This document shows, piece after piece, positions 25,991 to 35,607 of a stretch of DNA of 64,000 nucleotides. Source of the DNA: JAPPLB01 sp965206655 (GTDB lineage: Bacteria > Acidobacteriota > Terriglobia > Bryobacterales > UBA6623); contig CBDBKC010000027.1 of the NCBI GenBank assembly GCA_965206655.1, positions 62,001 to 126,000 on the forward strand, read 5' to 3'. The notes beneath the pieces were generated by a model. That model searched no databases, was not told where the DNA came from, and saw only the letters and a list, made by a program, of their open reading frames with translations. The position numbers and the translations under genes are program-made. How positions within the stretch are numbered: position 1 is the first letter of the stretch; each line of letters begins with the position of its first letter.

Positions 25991-27088
25991 ATGAAGTCAC
26001 TGCTTGTCATCGCGTCCGCCTTACTGTTGGCCGTCTCCGGCTCCGCTCAAGACGGTGTCAACGATCGACCCGCGATTGTTCTCGAAAGCCCGTCGGCGAA
26101 ACTGGTTGTCGACATCGCGGGCGGCTCGATCGTGCGCTTTCTGTTGCCGGACCAGGGACTCAATCCGCTGGTTTGGCGGGAAGATGAACCCGGACGGGAG
26201 CCGCGCGCGATGGGACACTTTCTCTGTCTCGACCGCTGGGGTGCGCCTTCGGAAGCCGAACTGGCTAACGGCATGCCCTTTCACGGCGAAGCTCCCTACG
26301 TCAAATGGAAGGTCACGAAGCCGCCGAGGACCGTTGGGCAAGCAGTGGAAGCCGAGATGAGCGCCTCGCTGCCCATCGCGGGCCTCGACGTTCACCGCCG
26401 GCTACGCCTGCTTAATAGCAGCGCGGTCGCCGTGGTCGAGGAGACTGTATCGAACCGCAACAAGATCGGACGGATCTACAACTGGGTTCAGCACCCGACG
26501 ATCGGCCCGCCGTTTCTGGATGAGAGCGTAGTGGTGGATGCGAACGCCCGTGAGGGCCTCATGCAGGACAGCCCCCTGCCAAATCCCGAAGCACCTTCCG
26601 TCCATTGGCCGCTGGCGCTCAAAGACGGCCAACCGGTCAACATGCGCCGGCTTACCGACGACCCTCTGCCGCAAGTCGTCTCCTACACCATCGACCAAGA
26701 GATCGGTTGGACCACGGCGGCCAACGCCTCCAAGGGTTTGCTGCTCGGATACATCTGGAAGACAGAGGAATATCCGTGGTTCAACGCTTGGCGGCACGTC
26801 GACGATGACAATAAGCCACTTGCCCGCAGTCTCGAGTTTGGCACGACGGGGTTGCATCAGCCTTTCGGAGTGCTCGTCTCGAAGGGACGTATTTTTGGAC
26901 GGCCGCTGTTTGCCCACATCGATACGGGACAGCGTGTGACGAAGTCATACGTCATGTTCTTGTTGAAGATTCCCACTGACTTCGTCGGCACCTTGGATGT
27001 ACGTCGTGTCGGGAGAGAGATCATCATTCGTGAGCGGGACAGCGAGCGGGCGTTTCGGATCGATGCGCCGGGATTGCCGTTCGATTAG
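25991..27088 (+). CDS. Secreted aldose-1-epimerase/mutarotase-like protein
   Basis: 365 residues from the ATG at 25991, with GGAAGG upstream and a clear signal peptide (SLLVIASALLLAVSGSAQ). The mature protein is all-beta and resembles the galactose-mutarotase-like supersandwich: NWVQHPTIGPPFLDES corresponds to the substrate-binding His region of aldose epimerases and D-hexose-6-phosphate epimerases. The usual second catalytic His and Glu cannot be assigned with certainty. It may bind or epimerise sugars in the periplasm. An ATG six codons upstream is possible but has a poorer ribosome-binding site. Confidence 0.65.
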   Translation: MKSLLVIASALLLAVSGSAQDGVNDRPAIVLESPSAKLVVDIAGGSIVRFLLPDQGLNPLVWREDEPGREPRAMGHFLCLDRWGAPSEAELANGMPFHGEAPYVKWKVTKPPRTVGQAVEAEMSASLPIAGLDVHRRLRLLNSSAVAVVEETVSNRNKIGRIYNWVQHPTIGPPFLDESVVVDANAREGLMQDSPLPNPEAPSVHWPLALKDGQPVNMRRLTDDPLPQVVSYTIDQEIGWTTAANASKGLLLGYIWKTEEYPWFNAWRHVDDDNKPLARSLEFGTTGLHQPFGVLVSKGRIFGRPLFAHIDTGQRVTKSYVMFLLKIPTDFVGTLDVRRVGREIIIRERDSERAFRIDAPGLPFD

Positions 27089-27101
27089 CCCAGGGCGCCC
27101 C

Positions 27102-29795
27102 TCAAAACATCCAACGCAGCAGGAAGCGGAAGGTACGTCCGTCGTTCAGCGTATTGGTGATCTCGCCGAAGTTTGCGTTCGACAGAGCCTTGCCCGGCTC
27201 GGCGAACTGCGGCGTGTTGAACAGATTGATCGACTCCCCGCGCAGCAGCAAACGCATCTCCGGCCCCAGACTCCAACTACGCGACAACGCGGCATTGAGA
27301 TTCGCGATACCACCCTTGCGAAACGTGTTACGGCCGAGAGTGCCGGCAAATTCCGTCGGCTGAATGAACGTGAACGCCGCGGCGGGTAAGAGCCGGCTCG
27401 AAGTATCAGAATTGCCGATCGTTCTTCCCAGAATCGAAGTGTCCACGATGTTGGGGCGATCACCACCGTTCGCGTCAACATTGCCGAAGCCAGGCGCATC
27501 TGAGCCGGTTCCTACGGAGAACGGTGTTCCTTGTTTGATCAGCAGCACGGTGGCTAGGTTCCAATTGCCGAAAGCTTGCCGTACCCAGCCGCGAGTTGCC
27601 GCCAGCTTCGGTGTCTCATAGTTGGCGGACCACAAGAACGAGTGCGGCTGATCGAAATCGCTCAGTCCCCGCATATCGCGAAGCTGGTCGAACTCCGTCT
27701 GACTACGCGAAAGACGCGAGTCAGCACCATAACCCGTGTTGGTGTAATTCGCTCCCAGGTCAATCGCCTTACTGAACCAGTAGGCCGCCTCGAACGAAAG
27801 GCCCTGCCATGACCGCACGACGACCGCCGCTCGCGCCGCGTCAAAGAATCCTCGGGAGCCGTTGATCACGCGCCGAATCTCGGCGAAGTTTGGATTATCA
27901 CGCCTCAGGTTGACCGTGGCCGTGGTTTGCGGAATTCCCTCCACCGGATGCGAGCGGTTCAAATACCACATCAGCAGCAGCTTGTGAGAGCGGCTGCCGA
28001 CGTAGCCGAGTTGCACGTTCCAATTGCGGGCCGGCGCGAACTCCCAACTGAAGTTGTATTGGTGCGAGTAAGGCGTGACGAGGTTCTCATCCAGCACATA
28101 CGTTGTGGGCAGAATGTTCGGGTCGTTCAGGTCGAAACCGCTGAAGGGGCTGGCGGGATCCGGACTTGGAATGACGATCTTCGTGTTCCCCGGCGGCGCG
28201 AGGCGAACCTGCTGGTAGGTAGCGGGGAAGATCTGTCCGAATTGCAGCCCATAAGCCCCCCGCAGCACGCCCCATTCGCTCGGCAATCGATAAGCGAACC
28301 CGAATTGCGGCGCTGCGTTATTGCAGTCGCAGGAATAAGCAATCGCGTCCCGGCTGTTGACTTCATTGGGGCTCGTCACCGGCTGAAAACGCACCCCGAA
28401 GTTCAACGTCAGGTTCGACCGCACACGCCAGTTGTCGCCGGCGTAGAATTGCTGGTCCCAGTTGCGATAGCCGCGGTGAATGTCGCCGATCGAGATGATA
28501 CTTTGCGTCGGCATGCCGAGGCGCAGATTCGTGATAGCATCATTGCCGAAGTTGTTCCCGAAACTGATGAACCCCCGGTGGACATCGCTTTCAATGCCGT
28601 TCAACTGCCGCCGCATGATGTCGAATCCGGCGATCCAGTTATGACTTCCGCGAACCTGGTTCACTCTTGCGGCGTAGCGAAAGCGATTCAACGCGCGGTC
28701 GATCGGAATCGCGCCAACCGGCCCCAACCCTTGCAGTCCACTGACTGACACGAACGGGCCCACCGCGTTCTCTTCCGGAACAAGCAAAGTCCGCAAGCGG
28801 TCAAAACCCACCGAAAAATCCGTCACTGTCCGTGCCGTCCATGCACGGTTCCAGGTCATCGTCGCCTTGTGCGACTTGATGTCGGCGTCCGGGTTCTGCC
28901 CCGCAACAAGTTGAAAGGCATCCACCTGCTGCGTCGTAAGCGCGTACAGAAGGTAGAAATTGTCACGGGTGCCGGCAACTTGGTCGAGCCGGGTCGAGAG
29001 GTTGTTGTTATTGATCCGCTGTGGCGCATTCGTGTTGAGCGCGCGCTCGTTGATATCGGTGCGGTTGGGCAGTACGGCGGGGTAGGCGGCGAGGTAGCGC
29101 TCGACAATCGGGCGGACCTCGGCGTCATTCGTGAGCGGCGTTCTCTCGTCCGGTTTCGGCACGAGCACGTTGCCGTTGACCGAACCACGCAACTTCTGCT
29201 GACTCGCGTCGATGGACCAGTGCGACCCCTTCCAACCCGGAGCGCCGATGTTGAATCCATAGTCGTTCTCCCGCGCCGGCTGTACGTCGCCGACCTGAAA
29301 GAATGACCTCGCCGTGAACACGCTGTTCTGATGCAGCTCATACAAGCTGCCGTGTACACCGGCGGCGCCGCTGGAACCCGAGACATGCAGCTGACCCTTC
29401 GGCGAGGCGCCGAACTCGGCCCCAAAATAGCCGCCGGTGGGTTTGAACTCCTCAATGATCGTCGCTGTCGTCCCCAAGCGGACGCGAAGTTCTTTCAGCG
29501 CGTTGTTGTCGACCAGGTTGAATTGGATGTTCTCGTTCCGTCGGCTCTCCCCCGCGCCGGTATCGGTCTGACCCAAGAGATTGATTTCCGTGCGCTGATC
29601 GAGCGTGGAAGATTTCGTAAAGCCCGCGGCGTCCTGCGGGTCGCGCGAATCTGTCGATTCACCGGGTGGCGGCGTAGAGGGCGCCGGGTCTCCGGGGGGA
29701 ACGCGCGGCGCACCCTCCTGCTGGGCACAGAGAGCGCCGGCCTCCGTCAGAAGCACGAAGGCGACGACCGTCCCGAGATTTCGGCGAATCGACAT
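27102..29795 (-). CDS. TonB-dependent receptor, Oar-like
   Basis: 897 residues with a signal peptide ending GALCAQQ, a Pro/Ser-rich spacer, a plug-like region (about 65-180, including ATIIEEFKPTGGYFGAEFG) and a long beta-barrel with many aromatic-alternating strands, ending in RFLLRWMF, a typical outer-membrane C-terminal aromatic signal. The C-terminal part (GDRPNIVDTSILGRTIGN, ESINLFNTPQF) is characteristic of the Oar-like receptors that are expanded in Acidobacteria. Unlike most of that group it lacks the N-terminal carboxypeptidase-regulatory-like domain. It should import a large substrate, such as an oligosaccharide or peptide, using TonB/ExbBD energy. It converges on the mutarotase-like gene with a 13-bp gap. 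Confidence 0.88.
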   Translation of the reverse strand: MSIRRNLGTVVAFVLLTEAGALCAQQEGAPRVPPGDPAPSTPPPGESTDSRDPQDAAGFTKSSTLDQRTEINLLGQTDTGAGESRRNENIQFNLVDNNALKELRVRLGTTATIIEEFKPTGGYFGAEFGASPKGQLHVSGSSGAAGVHGSLYELHQNSVFTARSFFQVGDVQPARENDYGFNIGAPGWKGSHWSIDASQQKLRGSVNGNVLVPKPDERTPLTNDAEVRPIVERYLAAYPAVLPNRTDINERALNTNAPQRINNNNLSTRLDQVAGTRDNFYLLYALTTQQVDAFQLVAGQNPDADIKSHKATMTWNRAWTARTVTDFSVGFDRLRTLLVPEENAVGPFVSVSGLQGLGPVGAIPIDRALNRFRYAARVNQVRGSHNWIAGFDIMRRQLNGIESDVHRGFISFGNNFGNDAITNLRLGMPTQSIISIGDIHRGYRNWDQQFYAGDNWRVRSNLTLNFGVRFQPVTSPNEVNSRDAIAYSCDCNNAAPQFGFAYRLPSEWGVLRGAYGLQFGQIFPATYQQVRLAPPGNTKIVIPSPDPASPFSGFDLNDPNILPTTYVLDENLVTPYSHQYNFSWEFAPARNWNVQLGYVGSRSHKLLLMWYLNRSHPVEGIPQTTATVNLRRDNPNFAEIRRVINGSRGFFDAARAAVVVRSWQGLSFEAAYWFSKAIDLGANYTNTGYGADSRLSRSQTEFDQLRDMRGLSDFDQPHSFLWSANYETPKLAATRGWVRQAFGNWNLATVLLIKQGTPFSVGTGSDAPGFGNVDANGGDRPNIVDTSILGRTIGNSDTSSRLLPAAAFTFIQPTEFAGTLGRNTFRKGGIANLNAALSRSWSLGPEMRLLLRGESINLFNTPQFAEPGKALSNANFGEITNTLNDGRTFRFLLRWMF

Positions 29796-29920
29796 GGAAG
29801 ACTGTGTCCAGGGTATCCATTTTGAGTGTCCCGGAAAGGTCAGAGTAACCGAAGCACGCCTCGCGAAGCAATGCTCACACCCGGCCCGCCCGCACTTGAT
29901 AAGCTGCGAATCTACCCGTC

Positions 29921-31627
29921 ATGGCAACCACCACAACCCCGGCCGGGAAACACACGTCCAAAAGGAAGCACGGACCGCGAACAGGCACCCCGAAAGCCGC
30001 GAAGCATCGTCAGTTCGTCTCATCCCTCGCCGCTATCTTCCGGCCGGAGACAAGTACAGGTCGGCGGGCTCTGGCCTTTGTACTCGCTGGCGCGTTCTTG
30101 CTTCGTGTTTATCGCATCATGGATCTTTTTCCGATCCTGGTAGACGAGAGCATATACCTTCACTGGGCCGAGATCATCGAGCACCAAGGCCATTGGTTCA
30201 TCTCTCTGTGGGACGGCAAACAACCCCTCCAATACTGGGTGCTCGCCGCCGTGCGCATGGTGTTCGGAGGCGATCCGCTGCTGGAAGCGCGCCTCGTCGC
30301 CGTTGGCGTCGGTTTGCTGAGTACGCTCGGCCTGTTCGCCATCGGCAAGCGGCTCGGCGGCGACCTCGCGGGGTTGATTTCCGCGGGCCTCTACGCGATC
30401 TTCCCGCTCGCGCTGCTCTACGACCGCCTGGCGTATACGGAATCCTTCGTCAACCTCACGGGGATCATCATCGCCTTGACGGCTCTTTATGCGTTCGGCG
30501 AGAGCGAGAGCTGGGCGCCGGAGATTGTCGCCGGTGTAGCGCTCGGTCTCGGCTTGTTCACGAAGCAGACGGCCATCCTGTTTCTCTACTTCCCTTTGCT
30601 AGCCGGGATCTGGCTTGGCTGCGGCAAGCACCGCAATGTGATCGCCCGGCTAGCGGTTATTTACGCCGTTGCCGGTATCTTCGTTGGACTCATTTGGATT
30701 AATCAACCGCAAGGGCCGATGCTTGAGACCCACGATCCGATTCTCCACCAAACCAAGTTCTACGTGCCGCTCCAAGAGCTGCTCGAAAATCCAACCAAGA
30801 TGTGGAGCAAGAATTTCGGCCTGCTCACCGGATACACGTCAACCTACTTGACCTGGCCCGCCGCCCTCGCTTCCCTGCTCTGCCTGCTCTATCTCACCTG
30901 GCGGCGATCACTCGCGCCTTGGATCTTGCTCTCCATCGCAATTCCGCCCCTCGTCCTACAATGCACAATCCTGGAGTTGATGTTGCCGAGCCGTTGGGCC
31001 TTTCCGCATTTCTGGCCACTCCTGACGGTCATCGGTCTCGGCTTGGCCGAAGCGTGGCGGGCGTATGGGTCCGGGCCGGCAGTGTCGAAAGTGCGGATGG
31101 CCGGTCTGGCGACAATGGTCGTCGTTGCGGGCCCGATGCTCTACGAAGCGCGGGGGATGTTGCGGGCCCCGCGCGATTTCCTCCACGCCACTGACGCGGA
31201 TGGATTTCTCGGCTCGCATGCCCACGTTGGCTTCGGCAACCGCGAGGCCGTCAATTACTTCGTTGCCGAATCAAGACGTGCGCCGTTCATACTTCTTACC
31301 GACCCTATCTGGGGCCCGCCCGCCGATGCCATGTTTCCTTACTTGAACCAACGTCATGGCATTCGGGTCTACGAAGCATGGTGGATGCAGCTTTCCGGCA
31401 ACCATCACATTCTGCCACGCGGCCGGACGGACATCATGAAATCGCAATACGAACGGGTGAAGGCCGGTGTGATTGACTTCTCACAAGTCCCACGCGTCTT
31501 TTACATTACCGACACGTACCACACACCCAAAGCGGCCGTTCGTGTTCGCCAGCCGGATGCCAAGCTCATCCAATCGTTCCGCAAACCTGACGGCAAGCAC
31601 TCAATCGACATCTACCGGCTCAAGTAG
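29921..31627 (+). CDS. GT39/ArnT-like membrane glycosyltransferase
   Basis: 568 residues. After a basic, disordered N-terminus (TTPAGKHTSKRKHGPRTG) there are about ten to twelve membrane helices. The first periplasmic loop holds the acidic catalytic motif of the GT-C fold (ILVDESIYLHWAEI, Asp-Glu), and WDGKQPLQYW resembles the conserved region of PMT_2/ArnT proteins. The C-terminal about 150 residues are soluble. Such enzymes take a sugar from a polyprenyl-phosphate donor and add it to lipid A, protein or glycan on the outer face of the inner membrane. The acceptor is unknown. It is divergent from the TonB receptor and convergent with an LRR gene. Confidence 0.8.
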   Translation: MATTTTPAGKHTSKRKHGPRTGTPKAAKHRQFVSSLAAIFRPETSTGRRALAFVLAGAFLLRVYRIMDLFPILVDESIYLHWAEIIEHQGHWFISLWDGKQPLQYWVLAAVRMVFGGDPLLEARLVAVGVGLLSTLGLFAIGKRLGGDLAGLISAGLYAIFPLALLYDRLAYTESFVNLTGIIIALTALYAFGESESWAPEIVAGVALGLGLFTKQTAILFLYFPLLAGIWLGCGKHRNVIARLAVIYAVAGIFVGLIWINQPQGPMLETHDPILHQTKFYVPLQELLENPTKMWSKNFGLLTGYTSTYLTWPAALASLLCLLYLTWRRSLAPWILLSIAIPPLVLQCTILELMLPSRWAFPHFWPLLTVIGLGLAEAWRAYGSGPAVSKVRMAGLATMVVVAGPMLYEARGMLRAPRDFLHATDADGFLGSHAHVGFGNREAVNYFVAESRRAPFILLTDPIWGPPADAMFPYLNQRHGIRVYEAWWMQLSGNHHILPRGRTDIMKSQYERVKAGVIDFSQVPRVFYITDTYHTPKAAVRVRQPDAKLIQSFRKPDGKHSIDIYRLK

Positions 31628-31639
31628 AAGGAGCCCGGC

Positions 31640-32725
31640 TCACTGCACCGCCGGTGCCGGCTGGGCGCTCCAGTGGATCCGCAACTCCGGCCACCGCCCA
31701 CGGAGAGCGTCAACTTCCGCCTGAGAGACCTCAGTTCCATCGATGTACAGATGACGCAGTTTGCCGAGCCCGGCCAGCCGGGAAAGAGCTTCGTCGCTGA
31801 TCTTCGTTTCAGAAAGATCCAGGATCGCGAGACCACTCACAGCCGCGATCGCCGAAGCCGCTTCATCGTCAATCGTCTCGGCCCCGGAAAGACTGAGCTC
31901 CTCCAGATGCCGAAACCCGGAAAGCACGGAAAGGCCGCGGCCCGTTACCGAAGTACGACTCAGATCCAGCGACCGCAACTGCTTCAACGAGGCGAGCTTC
32001 CGTACGCCGAGGTCTGTAAGTCTGAGACCTGCCAAATCAAGATGTTCGAGCCGCGACAGCTTCGCGATCTCATCAATATCGAGATCCGTCACGGCAACGT
32101 CCCAGAAACCCGAGTTACGCATCTGGCGGCCACTCAGGCTTAACGTCTTGAGTTCCGGTAATAGTTGCAGGATGGATAGTCCTAAGGCCGTAATCTTATT
32201 CCCACCCAGAACCAATTCCCGCAACTGAGTCAGTTCGGCGAGATGCTCCATACCGTTGTCGGTAACCTGCGTAACACTGAGGTCGAGAGCTTCAAGCCTA
32301 GAATGGGACGCGATATAAGCCAGCCCTGTGTCGGTGATATCCGCGCCCCGGAGATTCAACCGTCTCAAGTTCTTCCATTCGCGCAGATGCGCGAGAGCTG
32401 TGTCGGTGATGTGCTCGCAAGCGTAGAGATTCAGTTCCTCGATCCCGGTCAGCGACTTCAAGCGCTCGATCCCGAGATCCGTCACGCGTGTCAGCGACAG
32501 ATCAAGCCGCTTCAGCGACGAGATCCGCGCAAGGCGGTCCATATCGCCGTCGGCGACCCATGTGAACCCCAACCGAATCCCAACCGGCCGTGACGCTTTG
32601 TCATACTCCACCTGGCCGCCCAACGAACCGATCCAGTCGCCAAGATCCGCGGTAGCCGGCTCCGCACTGCGCGCACCCGCCGGGCCGAACGCTATCAGCA
32701 ACAACGCAACAATCGACGTCCGCAT
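31640..32725 (-). CDS. Secreted leucine-rich-repeat protein
   Basis: 361 residues with a signal peptide (SIVALLLIAFGPAGARSAE). Then comes a conserved head (LGDWIGSLGGQVEYD) and about eleven LRRs of 23-25 residues with the pattern LxxLxLxxTxVTDxGLxxL, as in LKRLDLSLTRVTDLGIERL. The end (DALRGRWPELRIHW) is a cap shared with the larger LRR protein at 43306-45333. The repeats make a solenoid suited to protein binding outside the cytoplasm. The ligand is unknown. Its start codon lies 8 bp after the stop of the small GG-leader-like peptide gene, so the two are almost certainly co-translated. Confidence 0.85.
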   Translation of the reverse strand: MRTSIVALLLIAFGPAGARSAEPATADLGDWIGSLGGQVEYDKASRPVGIRLGFTWVADGDMDRLARISSLKRLDLSLTRVTDLGIERLKSLTGIEELNLYACEHITDTALAHLREWKNLRRLNLRGADITDTGLAYIASHSRLEALDLSVTQVTDNGMEHLAELTQLRELVLGGNKITALGLSILQLLPELKTLSLSGRQMRNSGFWDVAVTDLDIDEIAKLSRLEHLDLAGLRLTDLGVRKLASLKQLRSLDLSRTSVTGRGLSVLSGFRHLEELSLSGAETIDDEAASAIAAVSGLAILDLSETKISDEALSRLAGLGKLRHLYIDGTEVSQAEVDALRGRWPELRIHWSAQPAPAVQ

Positions 32726-32733
32726 CGGTAGCG

Positions 32734-32946
32734 TCAGCCGTCTTTGCGTAACTTAACGGTTGGGTCGTCGTCCTCGGTTGTGTCCCTGAGTCTTTCCGGG
32801 TCGAGCTTTATAGTCATGTAAGCGGCATCCTTGCTGCTGCCATCGCCCCCGGACGCCTTATCAAGCTGCTCATCCGCGAGTTCCGGAGCACCATCCCCAG
32901 CGGGCTGATCGGCGGCCTTACGGCCATCTTTCTCTTCTGTCGACAT
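32734..32946 (-). CDS. 70-residue acidic peptide with a double-glycine leader-like motif
   Basis: The ATG at 32946 has a strong GGAGAGAGGG site 6 bp upstream. The first half is hydrophilic and ends ELADEQLDKASGG, which matches the consensus of double-glycine leaders (E-L-[ST]-D-E-x-L-x-x-[VA]-x-GG) used by bacteriocins, Nif11/NHLP-type RiPP precursors and other substrates of C39-peptidase exporters. The rest (about 36 residues) has no Cys, several Thr and a repeated hydrophobic-basic pattern (MTIKLD and PTVKLR). No modifying enzyme or ABC-peptidase exporter lies in the window, so processing is inferred only from the motif. The next gene, an LRR protein, begins 8 bp downstream. A longer frame to 33033 exists but lacks a ribosome-binding site. 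Confidence 0.65.
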   Translation of the reverse strand: MSTEEKDGRKAADQPAGDGAPELADEQLDKASGGDGSSKDAAYMTIKLDPERLRDTTEDDDPTVKLRKDG

Positions 32947-33092
32947 ACGATCCCTCTCTCCGCAATTACTTGCCGTCCTGTCTAGTAACCAGTACTCCAA
33001 AGAAGAATACCTCAGGCGGTTACCACGTAGCAACGCGCGCTGCCTGCGGGAGCAGTTAATTGGCAGGCGTCCATCTCGTACAGATTCAGCCC

Positions 33093-35522
33093 CTACTGGA
33101 TGTATCCCAAGCTACGCAGCCGCTGGAGCTCTTCGTCGCTCAAATTCTCGGTGGAACCTCCCTCGGGTAAGGCTCCTTCGAGAATTCGGTTTCGCTCGGA
33201 TTCCAACAAGGCGGACAGCGTTTTGACACGATCCAAGTTGTCGCCGCTCACGTCTTTCAGATCAAGCGGATCCTCCGCATGGTGGAACAGCTCGAATTCC
33301 GGCTTTCCCTCGTCTGGTTTCGTGTGGTGAATCAACTTCCAGCCGTCGGAGACGATCGCATACGCCTCGGTGTCGTAGGGCCGCGGGCCGCCCGTTTGAT
33401 TCGTCTCGGCCTTTTGCGAAATCGCAGGTTGCGGTTCCCAATCCGCGCCGGCCATCAGCGGGATCAGGCTCTGCCCCTGCATCGTCTCGGGCGTGGGTAG
33501 GTGGCTCAGCTCCAGCAATGTCGGCGCAATGTCGATGCTGCTCGTCGTCACATCAAACCCGGGGCCGGCCGGGACGAACGACGGCCCGTAAAACATCAGC
33601 GGCACGCCTGTCAGTTCGCCATAGATGTGCTGGCCATGCCACATATAACCGTGCTCATGGAAGCCCTCGCCATGGTCGGCCGTGAAGGCGAGGAGCGTCT
33701 CGTCGGCCAAGCCTAGATCCCGAAGCTTCTCCATCAATCTCGCCATCTCGGCGTCAAGCCCGCGGATAGAGCCGTCGTACCAGCCCTGGTTGTAGCCCAT
33801 GAACTCTTCCTGATCCACACCGGACGCCTTCAACTCGTCCAGCATCGGCATGACCCGGTTCTTATCGGAAGCATCCTTGATGAACTCTTTGACCTTTTCC
33901 ACGTTCTTGTCGTGTTGGTCCCTATCCGCTGGGTCCGCCCAAACGGTGTTGTAAGGGCGGCGGGGTTCAAACGGTGAGTGAGGATCGAAAACGTGCAGAA
34001 AAACAAAGAACGGGCCGTCGCGGTGGGTATCGAGCCATTCGGTCAAACGGTCCACATACGTTCGGGCCGTCTTACTGCCCGATTCTTCGATCGAACCTCG
34101 CTCGTGGAGTTCTTCGAAACCTTGGTGGAGATTCGTGAGTTGACCGCTAAACGGAACCGACGAATAAGCAACGGTTGCGTAGCCCGCATCGCGGTAGACC
34201 TCGGCGAGCGTAACGGCGGCCGCGGGCAAGCGGTCGCGCACATCGGAAACGCGATGGGCCAGCGGGTACATGCCGCTTTGGATCGTCGGAACCGAGACTT
34301 TCGTCCAGGTCGCCTGCGCCACGTTGTCGCGAAACACCGCGCCTTCGCTGCCGAGTTGCGCCAGGAAGGGCGCGGTCGGCCGTTCGTATCCATGAAAATT
34401 GAGATGGTCTTTGCGGAGGGTGTCCGCAACAATCAAGATGACCCCGCGCGGAGCCGGAGCCCCCGCAATCGCTTCCACTTCAGGACGTTGGTTCGTATCT
34501 CGCGAAGGCCGACCGCGATCGCGAATCGCGGTTCCGCCCCAGAAGCCCAATGCGCCGTCGTTCTCCGACTTCAGCGCCAAGGAAAGCGTAACGTTCCTTC
34601 CGGCATAGGAGGCGAGATCTACTATCGTTTTCTCCCAACGATCCGGCGTCGTGAGCGTTCGCTGCAACACCGCATCGCCCTCGGCGGGGTCCGATCCGGC
34701 GGATACGACTCGTACCTCGAACGTAACCGGCCCATCCTCCACCGTGCCGATCTGCAAATCGAGCCAGGGATTTGCGGGCAGCTTCAGATCCAGCTCGATG
34801 GATTCGGGAGCGCGGGCCACAACCGTTTCGCGATAGATCTCCGCCAGCCCCTGCCAGCCGACACCCGACGGAATGCGCGACAGATGCTCACGCCGAGACA
34901 CGATCTTCACCGACTCAATCTCAAACTCCGCTCCGGCCTCATCGCTCGGGCGGATCAGCAACTTGTTGATGCTCGAAAGTCTGACACCCGCCGGCGGACG
35001 CATCGTGTAGGTTTGCACCTCGTCACCGGCGACGAGCGGGGCATTCAGATTCCAGGGCTGGCTCAACCCTTTCGCCCTCTCAAGAAGTCGCTCGACGTTC
35101 AAGTCGCCGGACCCCTGCGTCTGTACGCTGACATTGGCCCCCTTGTCCACCCGCATCCGGATCTCGACCGCGTGCAGCAGGTCGGGCGTCTCGAGGCCTT
35201 CAGTCCTCTCGACGTAGACGATCGGGAAATCCGTGGTCGTGCGGCCCTGTAAGCGCCCTTCGGCAACTCTTAGGGAAGAGACCGCCGTCCCCACTTTCCA
35301 CCCGAGCGTCGCGGGCGCTTCTTTAGGCGGCTCGGCAGGTGTTTCTCCGAACTCCCAAAGCCCGGCCGGCTCGGGTCGCGTCACTTGCGTCGGAACGTTC
35401 TTGACCATGTCCTTGTCAAAGTTGTCGACCAAGCGCCACACGATCGGCTGATCGGAAGAACCTCCGCCACATCCCGCGAGCAGGAAAGAAAGAGTGTAAA
35501 ACGTAACGCGAAGAAGTTTCAT
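33093..35522 (-). CDS. Sulfatase-like (alkaline phosphatase superfamily) lipoprotein
   Basis: 809 residues from the ATG at 35522. A lipoprotein signal (LSFLLAGCGGGSS; lipobox LLAGC) is followed by about 330 residues of beta-rich, carbohydrate-binding-like sequence. The sulfatase fold then starts at GVILIVADTLRKDHLNFHGY (first metal Asp) and includes FLHVFDPHSPF and FTADHGEGFHEHGYMWHGQ (metal Asp-His). The usual C/S-x-P-x-R nucleophile signature is not present; the aligned place reads TWTKVSVPTIQSGMYP, with Thr or Ser candidates and no Arg. It may thus be a phosphodiesterase, phosphoethanolamine transferase or atypical sulfatase. The end EELQRLRSLGYIQ is typical of acidobacterial and planctomycete sulfatases. 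The peptide and LRR genes follow, 146 bp downstream, possibly as one operon. Confidence 0.8.
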   Translation of the reverse strand: MKLLRVTFYTLSFLLAGCGGGSSDQPIVWRLVDNFDKDMVKNVPTQVTRPEPAGLWEFGETPAEPPKEAPATLGWKVGTAVSSLRVAEGRLQGRTTTDFPIVYVERTEGLETPDLLHAVEIRMRVDKGANVSVQTQGSGDLNVERLLERAKGLSQPWNLNAPLVAGDEVQTYTMRPPAGVRLSSINKLLIRPSDEAGAEFEIESVKIVSRREHLSRIPSGVGWQGLAEIYRETVVARAPESIELDLKLPANPWLDLQIGTVEDGPVTFEVRVVSAGSDPAEGDAVLQRTLTTPDRWEKTIVDLASYAGRNVTLSLALKSENDGALGFWGGTAIRDRGRPSRDTNQRPEVEAIAGAPAPRGVILIVADTLRKDHLNFHGYERPTAPFLAQLGSEGAVFRDNVAQATWTKVSVPTIQSGMYPLAHRVSDVRDRLPAAAVTLAEVYRDAGYATVAYSSVPFSGQLTNLHQGFEELHERGSIEESGSKTARTYVDRLTEWLDTHRDGPFFVFLHVFDPHSPFEPRRPYNTVWADPADRDQHDKNVEKVKEFIKDASDKNRVMPMLDELKASGVDQEEFMGYNQGWYDGSIRGLDAEMARLMEKLRDLGLADETLLAFTADHGEGFHEHGYMWHGQHIYGELTGVPLMFYGPSFVPAGPGFDVTTSSIDIAPTLLELSHLPTPETMQGQSLIPLMAGADWEPQPAISQKAETNQTGGPRPYDTEAYAIVSDGWKLIHHTKPDEGKPEFELFHHAEDPLDLKDVSGDNLDRVKTLSALLESERNRILEGALPEGGSTENLSDEELQRLRSLGYIQ

Positions 35523-35607
35523 GAGGCGCGAAAACACTCCGACTCGGAGAAAGTGGGTACGGCAAGAAGCCAATACAGACTGGCGGTATTCTAGCAGTCT
35601 TGCTCGG

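Noticed and set aside
29605..30702. 365-codon frame overlapping the start of the GT39 gene
   Set aside because: Out of frame with a clear multi-helix transferase; its composition (Arg, Pro, Gly-rich) is typical of a shadow reading.
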